Positions 1 through 10,743 of a DNA stretch of 64,000 bases are shown piece after piece. This DNA comes from Cheiracanthium punctorium. Its lineage: Eukaryota; Arthropoda; Arachnida; Araneae; Cheiracanthiidae. The stretch's first letter is position 1. Each line of letters opens with the position of its first letter. The stretch is taken from the NCBI GenBank assembly GCA_038373885.1, contig JAWZYV010018267.1, positions 434,001 to 498,000 of the forward strand, written 5' to 3'. The notes beneath the pieces are model-generated. The model was not told the origin of the DNA. It ran no database searches and saw nothing but the letters and a program-made list of their open reading frames with translations. The position numbers and the translations under genes were made by a program.

Positions 1-375
1 AAGATGTAGTGTCAGTGGTTTCATATTGTGAAAAAAAAATTTTTTAATGTACAACTGTTTCCGAGAAAACTCAAACGGTACCTCCTTATTTGGGATATTC
101 GCTGACACGCATGGGGCATTTCGGCGTTACTTTCAGAAGTTAGCAATATTGAAAATTAACTTATCCTGCATATATCGCAAATATATCTTCCATATATCAC
201 AAATAGTTCCTTTACAGGGACACTCATAAGAATTAAATTACGCTGTATGGGGATCTCTGTAACTACTGACCTGATTAGAAAACTTTTTTCACTGATAGAA
301 AGCTACACTATTCCTGAGTATTATTGACTGCCTTTCATGCATGTAGCATAGTTAGTTTTTTTACAAGGTCACCCT
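1..375 (+). repeat. Truncated copy of the palindromic-repeat family
   Basis: This stretch matches about 4395-4895 in the same orientation and, inverted, about 8460-8970. Shared landmarks are the 'catatatcacaaatagttc' block, the 'ggggatctctgtaactactga' block and the 'gaaagctacactattcctgag' block. It is cut off by the window start and gives way near 370 to unrelated SINE-like sequence. It carries no coding signal. It shows that the repeat forming the large palindrome downstream also exists as single-arm copies. Confidence 0.75.
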
Positions 376-384
376 AAAGAATCC

Positions 385-481
385 CAATGGGCGGCCAGAG
401 TTACCCCTATGAAGGGATTCAAACCTGGACTCATGGCGTGGTAGAATGGTTCTTCAGCCACTACACCACCTGGACGGCTGA
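385..481 (-). repeat. tRNA-derived SINE head
   Basis: On the minus strand this has an A-box-like segment (around 'tagtggctgaag') followed about 40 bases later by a B-box-like 'ggtttgaatcc', the layout of an internal RNA polymerase III promoter. The sequence after the B box runs on for about 50 bases in SINE fashion without a clear tail. It does not fold as an intact tRNA, so a tRNA-derived SINE is the better reading. Confidence 0.5.
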
Positions 482-1184
482 TGAGCATGTACTGGAGATA
501 CTAATATTTTTTTTTTACTTCCTTTAATGGAGTTATTGTCATTGCCATTCAGAACTGGACGGAATAATCGATTTAGTTCAGCCTGAATTTCATTGGACGA
601 GTTTCTTTACGGTGTCTTTAAATATGTATGCTAGCTGGACACATTTGACTAGGCTTGCGAACTTTTAAATGCGGATTTACGGGATTTTCGCGATTAAAAT
701 GCGGGACGTGGCTCAAAAATACACGATCCAGCTCATTTATTAGAGGAAGGCTAGGAACACTATGAAAAGCAGATTTATTTTTTACATTTTATATAGTTTT
801 ATTGAACATTATGCTTACTCCTTTATAATTATACGTACAACAGAGTTTAACAAAAGTTATGACAATCAATCAGACAAACTAATGGAAAATCTTGAAGTAT
901 ACTGAGATTCTATTTATTAAGAAAAAAGTAACAATGTTTAAAATATCTCTTCTCAGAACATTATAGTTTATCAAATCATTTAATTACTTATTTTATTTAA
1001 AATACGGGACATTCGGATTCCCCCACACACCTTTTGCACGACGTGTCCTCTAAAGTCCCAGAAACGGGACGTCTCGGCTCTCGCAAGACCGTTTGCATCC
1101 TTAATTGAGACACAATGAGGCGTGCATTCCGAAAACCTGCAGCCCACCCCATCCCAACATGGCCGAGTCATATAGGACACTGAA

Positions 1185-1305
1185 CATATGGTAGTGTGAA
1201 GGTCCCGGGTTCGGGCGTCGAACTAACGGTCTGGAGTTTTGGCAGATTTTCTCTAGATGCAACGCGAATACGCGTTAGAGTCCCTTAGAAAATCGTCCCA
1301 CCAGT
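1185..1305 (+). repeat. SINE copy with conserved core
   Basis: It has a tRNA-like part with a B-box-like 'gggttcgggcgtc', followed by the core 'gtctggagttttggcagat', 'tctctagatgcaacg' and 'gaatacgcgttag...cccttagaaaat'. The same core recurs near 34.3, 39.5, 52.2, 53.0, 54.7, 58.4 and 59.3 kb. The core is more conserved than the tRNA-like head. No target duplication was recognised. Confidence 0.6.
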
Positions 1306-1309
1306 GAGC

Positions 1310-1545
1310 GTACGCATTTGCGCTCTGAACTGGGAGGCCGAACGTGCATGGTTCAAATCCAGGTATCGTACGTCGACCTAGCAGTTCGGAGGTTTCTGGG
1401 GCTTCCTCCGAAACTTCGAGTAAATACGGGTTAGGAGGACTCCTTAGAAAATCCACCACGGAGTGAACACCCCCCCCCCTCGGCGTGATAAGTGGGCTGT
1501 GCAGATTGAAAGAATGCTCAAAATAAGGTCGGAAATAAGACATAT
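1310..1545 (-). repeat. SINE copy, second subfamily
   Basis: Read on the minus strand this parallels the copy at 52920-53165: a tRNA-like head with 'ctctgaactgggaggc' and 'ggatttgaacca' type boxes, then a core with 'cggaggaagcc...cgaa' and 'taaatacgggttaggagg'. A poly-C/G run at about 1470-1479 interrupts the tail. It sits head to head with the copy at 1185-1305. Confidence 0.5.
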
Positions 1546-1547
1546 GC

Positions 1548-1700
1548 TCTCGTTAATTTTCTATATCGTTAATAATCCTCTAGTTCATTTTCAAAAAATT
1601 ACACTTTTTAAATTTGTTTTCGGCCGCCGTACAAAGTAATTCCCAAATAGTAAAATGTGCCCCATGAATGAATAATAATAATTTTGAAGGTTCAAAACAA
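1548..1700 (+). repeat. Remnant of the 27-kb TIR element family
   Basis: The order 'ctcgttaatttt', 'ttcaaaaa...tttttaaatttg', 'gtacaaagtaattccc' and 'tagtaaaatgtgcccc' resembles the left inverted repeat of the element at 27084-27773. Only the inner part is present; its outer 'cagggtgcccc' terminus is missing. This is a similarity call by eye. Confidence 0.45.
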
Positions 1701-1765
1701 AAGGACTGAAATAAATGCTAGATTTACAGGCTTATCTAAAATGCACCGATTACTTAAATCATATA

Positions 1766-1923
1766 TGCCAATTACTACGGAATATAATTAACCACTTTTT
1801 GTAAACAATATAATTTTTGAAAATAGTAAACACCTCTCGCGCGTAGTACAACAATTTTGCTATATTTTAAGCTGATAATTATTGTTTAAAAAAGTGCTTT
1901 ATTATATTCCGTAGTAGTTGGCA
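1766..1923. mobile_element. Small MITE with ~48-bp inverted repeats
   Basis: The left end 'tgccaattactacggaata' is the inverted complement of the right end 'tatattccgtagtagttggca', with imperfect pairing continuing inward for about 48 bases ('ccactttttgtaaacaat' against 'attgtttaaaaaagtg'). The element is about 158 bp and AT-rich with no coding capacity. Target duplications are not obvious, so the superfamily is open. Confidence 0.6.
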
Positions 1924-2063
1924 GCTATGCTTGAATAGATAAATATTGAAAAAACTTCTTTTTTCCCACAAATGAAGTGTTTTGTTAACAGTCGAGTACA
2001 TTCTTACTAGGAACTAGTAAATAGATCTTTCTTCGCACTAAGAGAACCGCTTTCTTTATTTTA

Positions 2064-3574
2064 CACTGCTCAAAACAGTTAAAGGATATTGCGCTTTTAG
2101 GTGGATCTTGTGGCTCGGAAACTTTTTAGCTGATTGATACATGGTCGACAGACGTAGTAGGTTATATGAGAATTAGTTACGCATGTTTGGCAGAAAAAAA
2201 TGCACTTTATTGCGCATTTGTGTAGAAAAGGAAAAAACACAAGTTGTGCATAGGAGAAAAAAAGAATAAGAAAAGGTGTTTTCTTCAAAGGAAATCATTT
2301 TCAATAGGGGGTATGGTTTCCACGGACGGCCAGCAACGTTGAACACCTTTGAGGCATGGAGTCAATGAGGCTATTAATCACGAGTTGGGGTATTCTGTCC
2401 CACTCTTCCAGAAGAGCTCTTTCGAGTTCTTGGAGAGTTTGTGGGGGTGGTTGGCGGCCAGCAACTAGTCTTCCTAGAGCGTCCGAAACGTGCTCTATCG
2501 GATTCATGTCTGGAGAACACGCTGGCCATTCTATTTGTACGATTCCTTCCTCGAAAAGGAAATCCTCCACCAGGTTAGTACGATGTGGCCTGCAGTTATC
2601 GTCCATTAAAATGAAGTCATCTCCGATTGCTACAGCGTAAGGGACTGCAATAGGTCTGAGGATTTCATCCCTATATCGGCGACCAGTCAGAGGTCCATCT
2701 CGTATGATGTAGAGGTCTGTGCGCCCGTCAATGATGATGCCACCATACGCCAATACTCCCCCACCGCCAAAGCTGACACTTTCGTGCACGAACGCAGGAT
2801 TATTCCTACTGCCACGGTCCCTCCAGATGAAAATACGCCTATATCAGGATGAACTGAAAAACGGGACTCGTCAGAAAAAAGAACATTGCTCCATTCATTT
2901 CTCCTCCAGTTCACATGCTCTGTTGCCCACTCCCTGCGGTCGCGACGATGCCTTGATGTTAGTCTAACACATACCATCGGTCGGCGAGCATACAGACCTA
3001 CACCATGGAGCCGGTTTCGGACAGTCTGAGTTGAAACCGTGGTGCCAGTAGCCGAGCGAAGGTGTTGTTGGAGAAGAGTAGCGTTCATATTCCGGTGTCT
3101 CCGAGCCGTTAATACTAAATAACGATCTTCATTGGGCGTTCTTGCCTGGTCTTCGGCCTGCACTTCCAGTCGCCAAAAACCGGTTCCAGATCCTGGAAAT
3201 CACACTTTGTGACACTCCAATGGCTTGCGCTTCTTCGGCTTGAGTTTGGCCTTCTTCTAACCTACCGATAACTCTCCAAGCTTCTAAATCGGTTAAATGA
3301 CTTCGTTAAGACATCGTACTCATCGAAACAAAGCAGTCACTGAATGCCGATCATCCTTGTCTTCATTGTCTTTTATTTAGTTGAAAGTCCAATTTCATTC
3401 GCTGCCGCTGAAGCGAAGTTTTTGACGTCGAACTCAAAATTAGCATACTCCTCAGTTTGAAAATCAGAAAAATTTGCATTTGTGATTCTCTTCTTCATTT
3501 TCGGCAAAAAAAATTTCGCTTATATCTTTATTTTATATAAAACTTGCAATATCCTTTAAATGTTTTGAGCAGTG
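2064..3574 (-). mobile_element. Tc1-like DNA transposon, complete ends
   Basis: The termini are inverted repeats of about 30 bp beginning CACTGCTCAAAACA on the left, with the matching inverted end at 3545-3574. They are flanked by TA at 2062-2063 and 3575-3576, the expected Tc1/mariner target duplication. The 1511-bp length suits one transposase gene, which lies on the minus strand. The ends look intact while the gene is broken, so the copy could at most be mobilised in trans. Confidence 0.92.
2301..3323 (-). pseudogene. Tc1-like DD34E transposase, broken
   Basis: The product would be the cut-and-paste transposase of the surrounding element. Reading down the minus strand, the start region has a TAA four or five codons after the first ATG. 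The helix-turn-helix part (EEGQTQAEEAQAIGVSQSV) is in one frame; a frameshift near 3165 leads to the segment containing VLFSDESRF (first catalytic Asp); a second frameshift near 2840 leads to LMDDNCRPH (second Asp) and SPDMNPIEH (Glu). The spacing from second Asp to Glu is exactly 34 residues. The Trp usually found after the IEHV motif reads Ser. The C-terminus is complete. Two frameshifts and one stop make it non-functional. Confidence 0.93.
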
Positions 3575-3576
3575 TA

Positions 3577-3784
3577 TTTCAGCATATAAAACTTTTTAAG
3601 AAATGTTTTGATGAGACAAAATTTTGCTGAACACTAACTCATTAAAAAACTGAAGTACGTAAGAACACATGTGCAAGATTTAGTGAGTCGGTATGTAGTG
3701 TAAATACCACCTCTTCATGGGGGATTGTACGGTCTTAGTTGGAAATGTGAAGTTTCGGGAAAGATCAGATATTTTTAATGGTTT
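3577..3784. repeat. Dispersed repeat, also near 53.2-53.4 kb
   Basis: The order 'ttgctgaacac', 'gtgcaagatttagt', 'aaat..caccTcttcatgggg' and 'ggttgtac' style blocks is shared with about 53260-53430. It lies between the Tc1 element and the left palindrome arm and has no coding potential. It may be the outer part of the palindromic repeat family. Confidence 0.5.
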
Positions 3785-5240
3785 AATTAAGAGCCGTTGC
3801 AAGAGAAAATCTGGAAAGTCAATAGAAAAAAGTTCCCATCACCATCTCAGAATTTCATGATTTTTTTCTTGTGTTGTATTACACAAGGAAAGAACAAATC
3901 TGAAATATTTTTGATTTACCTCTTTTAGTTTTGGAGTTATGGGGGGGGGGGGGGTCAAAGTACTCCAGAGGAGTGACGTAGAATTAATTTAGGGCCATTT
4001 TTTCCACATTATTGTCTCGACTGCCACTGGCTCAGAGGTGCTTCAGAGAATTTTTTCATTTTATCCTATAATATACCTTGTATATTAACATCTCAAATTG
4101 AAAATTCATTCGAAAATTGTCAGAGCCCCAAATAAGGGCCACCCAAAATACCCCCAATTTCATAAAAAGTACAGTTTTAAGAATGCTTTAAATCTTGGCT
4201 CTGACGTGATACAGAAAACTTTTTTGAACAGTGCAGTTATATATCTTCATATAAAGTGAATCCAATGTTAAAAAATTTTAAAGGCCCCCAGTGCCCCCCC
4301 CCCGTACGGGGCCCCAAACATGGTCCTTAACGGTAATTCACGCAATTTCGAAGCATTGGTACAGCTGAAGCCGACTTCCCACAGGATAACTATCGGCATA
4401 GAGATGTAGTATCAACATAGTAGTTTTATATTATGAAAAAACATTTTTTGAAGGTACAACTGTTTCCAAGAAAAATCCCCAAAAGTACCTCCCTATTTGG
4501 GACATTCCACTGGCACGCATGGGGGTTTTTCGGCGTAGAAGTTTAATCGACAGTGGCAATATTGAAAATTAACTTATTCTTCATATATCTCAAATATATC
4601 GTCCATATATCACAAATTGTTCTTTTACAGGTGCACTCATAAGAATTACATTACGCTTTAAGGGGATCTCTGTAACTACTGAACCGGTTCGAAAATTTTT
4701 TCACTGATAGAAAGCTACACTATTCCAGAGTAATATAGGCTACCTTTCAGCATTCAGCCTATCTAGTTCTTTTACAGGGACACTTAAAAGAATTCTAGCA
4801 CATGACGCTATACGGACATCTAAAGATATTTTCACGGAAAGCTACACTATTCCTGAGTAACATAGGCTAAAATTCATGCATGCAGCATAATTTACAGGAA
4901 CACTCAAAATAATTCGTAAACACTGTCGTAACTGTCTCCATTCACTACTCAAATTTATTCAAATTTTATTAAACTTCTTCAAATTTTTGAACAGTGCAGT
5001 TATATATCTTCATATAAAGTGACTCCAATGTTTAAAATATTTGAAGGCCCCCCAGGGCCCCCCGGTACGGTGCCCCAAACATGATTTAACTCTAATTTAC
5101 GCAATTTTCGAAGCATTGGCTCAGCTGGCTCTGACTTCGCACATGAGAACTATTGGCATGGAGAAGTAGTTTCAACGTAGAAGTTTCATATTATAAAAAG
5201 ATATATTTTTTGAAAGCATCACCGTTTTCGATAAAATTTT
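3785..5240 (+). repeat. Left arm of a long palindrome
   Basis: Read outward from a centre near 5243, this arm is the inverted complement of 5246-5461 plus 8361-9590 over about 1.45 kb. Landmarks in order outward are the 'tccatgccaatag' block, the 'cagtgcagttatatatcttc' block, the 'gcatgcatgaattttagcct' block, the 'tactctggaatagtgtagct' block and the 'aattaattctacgtcact' block. An internal block of about 250 bp (4225-4470) also appears again at 4985-5230. A poly-G run lies at about 3941-3954. No coding sequence was seen. This could be a foldback element or an inverted duplication of a repeat. Confidence 0.8.
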
Positions 5241-5245
5241 AACAC

Positions 5246-5461
5246 CGTAATCAAAAAATATATATTTTCATAATATGAAACTACTATGTTGAATACTACA
5301 TCTCCATGCCAATAGTTGACATGTGCGAAGTCAGAGCCAGCTGTACCTATGCTTCGAAATTCATAAATTATTGCTAAGGACCATGTTTGAGCCCCCGTAC
5401 CAAGGGGCCCTGGGGGCCTTCAAAAATTTTTAACATTGGATTCGCTTTATATGAAGATATA
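5246..5461 (-). repeat. Right palindrome arm, inner part
   Basis: This is the inverted copy of about 4985-5235, ending at the Tc1 insertion ('atgaagatata'). It shares the 'catatgaaactactatgttga' type block, the 'tgcgaagtcagagccagctg' block and the 'tttatatgaagatat' block. The arm resumes immediately after the insertion at 8361, proving that the transposon landed in a pre-existing palindrome. Confidence 0.8.
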
Positions 5462-5973
5462 CACCGTCTACCGATAAGTATTTGGACACCTATGGAAATG
5501 ACGATATCTCGTGGACCTACGTCACGGCCTCTGCCGGTATATATCGTGTAGGAAACAGCATCGGCATTAGTCGCATGCAAGATGCCGCGCAGTTCGGAGC
5601 TCTATGATTACGAGAAAGGTATAATTATCGGGTATCAGAAAAGGGGCCGATCCTTAAGGGACATATCTAGCTATCTGAAGTACCCAAAATCGACAGTGGC
5701 CTATTTGATTAAGAAGTGGAAGGTGAGCGGTGATCGTCGGAATGTGCCTCGAGTCGGGAGACCAACGAAACTGGGAGATAGAGAACGAGTGCTTTCCACA
5801 GAAATTCGGAACAACCACACCCAACCGATGGCCCTCATCCGCGAGGAGTTTCAACAGGCATCCGGGAGTATTGTTTCAATGAATACCATCCGTAAGGAAG
5901 CACATCTGCTTGGTTTTCATGGTCGTGCTGCTTGCTGCCCATAAGCCTTTGATCACAAAGTCCAACCGCGCTA

Positions 5974-7832
5974 CAGTGGCGGCCCGTGGTCAAAAATGTT
6001 AGTGTAGCCGGAAACATATGACCCCCCCCCCTTTCCTCCGGACAGGAATGGAAAACCTTTGTTACTGAATTCGAAAGATGGCGGATTAAGCCCTCACCCA
6101 GGATAAAAAAAAAATAAAAAAAAGATATTACATAAAAAGTGTAAGAGATCCTATTTTACTTCCATAAAATGGACATAAATTTCAACCAGCCGTTCCTATC
6201 CTCAAAATTGCATTAATCCGTGTCTGATTCGAAGTTTCCTGAGAATTTTCTTTTGTAATGATAACTTGAGAAGAAAAGAAAAAAAAAAAAGAAAACTTAC
6301 TTATTTTTTATAAGTCAAATCAGTCCTCCTTTCTTTTAAACTTGCGAATCAGTCAGTGATGCCCTCATAAAAAGACGTTGTTTTAATTCAGATATCATTA
6401 ATTTTAAAAGCTCTTTAAAATTCCCCATGTTTAAAGAATTTTCTCGCTCGCCATGTCCTCTTAATGCCAGTTCTTGCTTACTTAAAAAGAATACTGTTTT
6501 GATGGGTAATTCCATGAAGCGTCTATTCAGGCTTACGTTCTTGATAAATTCAGCAATATAAAGTCGAGAGTTTTCCTTTAATGCGTTAGCAATTTAGCTA
6601 CCACTTCTTATCAGCTCCTTAAATTTTAAAGAATTTTTTAAATGCTCGATTGAGCTTTCATGTGTTTTACATGCTCGTGTGACGGTGGTTAATCCATCCT
6701 ATCCAGTACCATTCCAAACGCTCATTTTTATCTCAACGATTAAACACGGCCAACAAAACAGTTTTTTGGAAATAAAAACTGCACCATAGCCACGAGAATA
6801 GTGCATGTCATGATGAATGGAAGCTACGACCATGCTGAGACGAACCTGCTTTTTTCTTATGAATGGACAATTTTGGTGTCGGTATATTTTCTTTTAGTGG
6901 TTGTCGTTTATCATCTTCTTTCCATGTGTTAAACGGAGTTTCAAGCAAGACGCAAACTGGATAATAACGGGCCTCCAGTTTCAAAACGTTTAAATCATAG
7001 ATTCCAATAACACATGGACACAGTAACAAATAAAGCTAAAAACATTCAACCTTCCCAGACAAAAAAACTATTGTTTCCGTTAGAATGGGCTAGAACAGCG
7101 GTTCTCAACCTTTTAACGTCGCCCCCCCCCCACCAAAGGCTAACTTACAGTGGCGCTCACCCCCCCTCACATTTTTCAGCATACATTGAGTTTTTTAATC
7201 TTTAATAATGAACATTTAAGCGAAATTGGATATATTTTTGAGTAAAAATGAGAACAAATAAGATGATTTTTTAAAAACATGCATCACTACTTGCTGTATG
7301 GTTTTTCTCGCCCCCCCCCCCCTTCAAACGTTCTGCGGGTGGCGCGCCCGCCTCAGGTTGAGAAACGCTGGGCTAGAACATTTATTCTGTGTCTATTCTC
7401 TCCCTCACTTCTCGTCCGTGCCAATCAGTTCGTCCAATTCACCAGTGCAGCAAAAGTCGGAAAACCTTTCTTCAGCTGTGTCTTAGCTAAAACACCCTAT
7501 GTTATCCTAAGCCGGAGAAGCTGCTTACGTAGTCGTTACCATGGCAACGGACCTGCCAATTCCTTAATCAGCGCTGAGGGCTGTACCAACGACTTTCGCA
7601 GTTGAATTGCGGGAAGATTAAAGGGGGTTTTTTCTGAATGAGCGATCCGGCCGTTAGTACAGTACGTTTTTTTTTTTTCTTTTTTTTTTAGATTTTTTTA
7701 AATTTTACCATAAGAATTCCATAATTCTAATCTGACTTTAAGAAAATTTATAGAATAAATTATTTTAAAGTATGTGCTGATAATTTCAAGTGCAGCCCGG
7801 CAGTACTTGCTGTATCCCACGAGCCGCCACTG
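5974..7832. mobile_element. hAT-type element in the Tc1 transposase gene
   Basis: The termini are CAGTGGCGGCCCGTG on the left and the inverted CAGTGGCGGCTCGTG on the right. The flanking 8-bp sequences are ccgcgcta (5966-5973) and ccgcgctg (7833-7840), a target duplication with one later substitution. Eight-base duplications and CAGTG-type ends fit the hAT superfamily. No intact transposase is visible inside; a short minus-strand open stretch at about 6808-7029 is not recognisable. The same terminal sequence recurs in the elements at 11922-13747 and 13773-14573, so it is one family. Confidence 0.85.
7096..7370. mobile_element. Short hAT MITE nested inside the hAT element
   Basis: It begins CAGCGGTTCTCAACCTTTT and ends with the inverted partner of CAGCGTTTCTCAACCTGAG. 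The 8-bp target duplication ggctagaa is perfect (7088-7095 and 7371-7378). It is 275 bp with poly-C runs and no coding capacity. CAG-GGTTCTCAACC ends are typical of non-autonomous hAT elements in many animals. It is the innermost and therefore youngest insertion of the nest. Confidence 0.92.
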
Positions 7833-8360
7833 CCGCGCTGCTCGGTTAATGTGGTGCAAAGCACATCGAAATTGGACCAGTGGAAACGGGTTCTTTGGAG
7901 CGACGAATCAAGGTTCACTCTTTACCGTTCGGATGTCAGGGTCTGCCTGGAGAACGTCTCCTGCCAGAATGCATTGTGCCAACAGTCAAGTTCGGCGGAG
8001 GTGGAACTATGGTCTGGGGGAGTTTCTCCTGGTATGGACTGGGACCCTTGATCCCCATTCATGGTAAGCTCAACGCCGAGGCCTACTGCACTATTTTGGA
8101 TGGCAATGTGCTTCCTACGTTGTGGCAGTTTTACGGGTTGGACCCCTGTTAGTTTCAGGACGACAAAGCCAGTTGCCATGTTTCGAGGTTAACCAAGGTC
8201 AATGGCGCCAATGGAATTCATCGAATGGACTAGCCTGCCCAGAGCCCAGACCTATCGAGAACTTCTGGGACGAGTTAGATCGCCGAATTAAGGGGTGCAC
8301 TTGAATTAAGTTAGTTTTCCTTTCTATCACAGGTGTCCAAATACTTATTGGTAGACAGTG

Positions 8361-9590
8361 TATAACTGCACTGTTCAAAAATTTGAATGGAGTTTAATAA
8401 AATTTGAATAAATTTGAGTGGTGAATGGAGACAGTTACTTCAAAGTTTACGAATTATTTTGTGTGTTCCTCTAAATTATGCTGCATGCATGAATTTTAGC
8501 CTATGTTACTCAGGAATAGTGTAGCTTTCAGTGAAAAGATCTTTAGATGTCCATATAGCGTCATGTGCTAGAGTTATTTTGAGTGTCCCTGTAAAAGAAC
8601 TAGATAGGCTGCATGCTGAAAGGTAGCCTATATTACTCTGGAATAGTGTAGCTTCTATCAGTGAAAAAATTTTCGAACCGTTTCAGTAGTTACAGAGATC
8701 CCCATACAGCGTAATGTAATTCTTATGAGTGCCCCTGTAAAAGAACTATTTGTGATATATGGAGGATATATTTGAGATATATGAAGAATAAGTTAATTTT
8801 CAATATTGCCACTGTCGATTAAACTTCTAAAAGTAACGCCGAAAAGCCCCCCATGTGTGCCAGTGGAATGTCCCAAATAGGGAGGTACTTTTGGGGATTT
8901 TTCTTGGAAACAGTTGTACCTTCAAAAAATGTTTTTTCATAATATGAAACTGCTATGTTGATACTACATCACTATGTCGATAGTTATCCTGTGGGAAGTC
9001 GGCTTCAGCTGTACCAATGCTTCGAAAATGCGTAAATTAGCGTTAAGGACCATGTTTGGGGCTCCGAACCAGGGGGGCCCTGGGGGCCTTTAAAAATTTT
9101 TAATATTGGATTCACTTTATATGAAGATATATAACTGCACTGTGCAAAATTTTTTTCTGTATCACATCAGAGCCAAGATTTAAAGCATTCTTAAAACTGT
9201 ACTTTTTATGAAATTGGGGGTATTTTGGGGGGTATATTGGGGGTATTTTTCTTTCCTTATTGGGGGGCTTATTTGGGGCTCTGACAATTTTCAATGAGAT
9301 GTTAATATACAAGGTATATTATAGGATAAAATGAAAAAATTCTCTGAGACACCTCTAAGCCAGTCACAGTCGAGAAAATAAAGTGGCAAAAATGGCCCTA
9401 AATTAATTCTACGTCACTCGTCTGGAGTACTTTGACCCCCCCACTCCCCCAAAACTAAAAGAGGTAAATCAAAAATACTTCAGATTTGTTCTTTCCTTGT
9501 GTAAGGCAACGCAAGAAAAAAAATTCATGAAATTCTGACATGGTGGTGGGAACGCCCTGCGCGATTTGCCCCTTCAATGCCTCTTAATGA
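8361..9590 (-). repeat. Right palindrome arm, outer part
   Basis: It continues the inverted copy of the left arm from the Tc1 target site outward, matching about 4980 down to 3785. Similarity by eye is high over most of the length with small indels, such as an added 'gggggtattttgggggg' stretch near 9220-9250. The last block (about 9452-9592) is followed by a diverged tandem copy at about 9605-9752. Confidence 0.8.
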
Positions 9591-9604
9591 GACTGGAATG
9601 GTCA

Positions 9605-10743
9605 GAGACTGAAAGAGCTAAATAAAAAATATTTCAGATTTTTCTTTCCTTAAGTAAGGCAACGCAAGAAAGAAGAATTAAGAAATTCTCGGATGGTGAT
9701 GGAATTTTTTTCACTTTTGCCTGATCTGCTCTTGCAATGCCTCTTAAGTGAAATGAGCAGGTATGCAGTCCTAAAATAAAAAGTGACGGGGCGCTATAAG
9801 CAAAGCTTGTCGCATGGGAAATATTTTAAGAGGCGTGGCCAACGTTTTCTTTTATTTTTTTAATTAAATTTTTTATTAAATTACAATTTATCTATTTAAG
9901 ACAACAAAGTAGGAAAAAGAACAACGACCAGAGTTACTCTTTACCTTCAGTATATGACTTGTGGAACAATCGTGATTGAGATGACGAGACTGGCAATCTT
10001 CACCATTTCTGTGCGAAGCAACCCAGCACTGGTGACGCCAGACTTTTGACGACGGGAGGGCCATCTTCCCTGACAGAGGGGCGGGGGGGGGGGGGGGGAG
10101 AAGTAATAAACTTGCAAAATTTTGTTTCAGTACTCGTACAAACATGACTATTTTTATCATTTTAGATTTAAAAAAATCTTTTACAAAGCAACCCACTTTT
10201 GTAAAAACTACTGATAGATAAACTATCAAAATATAACTGTTAAAAATCGAACCGTTACTGTCAGTTTATCTGATTGCTGAAACTGTACATGATTAACGCT
10301 TTAAGTAAAGTGCCTTTTACATGACGCGTCCCGACAGTTTTTGTATAGTAGAAAATATATTTAGAAACTTTGATAGCGTGAACTATTTTAAACACAAATA
10401 TTTCTTTACCGAGAATGTTCACATAAGGGAGAATTTTTTTTAATCGTACTTCATCTGTAGATATTGAAGATCAGCAACATAAAATTTTGAAATTTTACTG
10501 GAGAAATTGACATTTTAAATATTTAAAAGAGGTATGTGCGGAAAGTACAACTAATTAAATAAGCATATTCTTAATTATATCACATTATGAAAAAAAATTA
10601 CTTCAAGATAATAAATATAAAAATAGAAGCAATTTCCGTTATTTTTTCTACAAAATTAAAGTATAAACATGCTATAATAACTTTAAAGCTCTTTGTTTTT
10701 TTGTTCTACTTATTGCGCACTTTGTGTCACTTGCCCGTACAAT
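9605..10743. other. Unassigned AT-rich stretch
   Basis: About 9605-9752 is a diverged tandem copy of the end of the palindrome arm ('agtaaggcaacgcaagaaag' block). The rest has no coding signal that I recognise. A poly-G run lies near 10082-10098 with a short G/C-rich segment around it that resembles the edges of the hAT elements nearby, but I could not pair termini. Confidence 0.5.

Larger units (their letters stand above)
5582..8304 (+). pseudogene. Tc1-like transposase, interrupted and frameshifted
   Basis: The ATG at 5582 opens a 120-residue N-terminal part: YQKRGRSLRDISSYLKYPKS is the first helix-turn-helix and the GRPTKL-type motif precedes a second one. The reading frame is cut around 5944-5973, where a hAT-type element enters. 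After it, at 7841, coding resumes with a frame change to [10 protein letters not shown] (first catalytic Asp), then another change to a GGGG-MVWG segment. Stops follow before a QDDKASCH segment (second Asp). The final PIENFWDELDRRIK motif (Glu) is in yet another frame. The protein would have driven transposition of this element, but it is dead several times over. Confidence 0.9.
5462..8360 (+). mobile_element. Tc1-like transposon inserted in the palindrome
   Basis: The left end CACCGTCTACCGATAAGTAT and right end, read inverted, CACTGTCTACCAATAAGTAT match at all but two positions over about 30 bp. TA flanks both ends (5460-5461 and 8361-8362). The span is 2899 bp only because another element of 1859 bp lies inside; without it the length would be that of an ordinary Tc1 element. 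The flanking palindrome sequence is continuous across the insertion. Confidence 0.93.

Noticed and set aside
5582..5944. Intact short DNA-binding protein gene
   Set aside because: It is the N-terminal part of a Tc1 transposase whose remaining parts lie beyond the hAT insertion.
7279..7605. 108-codon open stretch
   Set aside because: It runs across the end of a nested MITE and a poly-C tract; the reading is an accident of the insertion.
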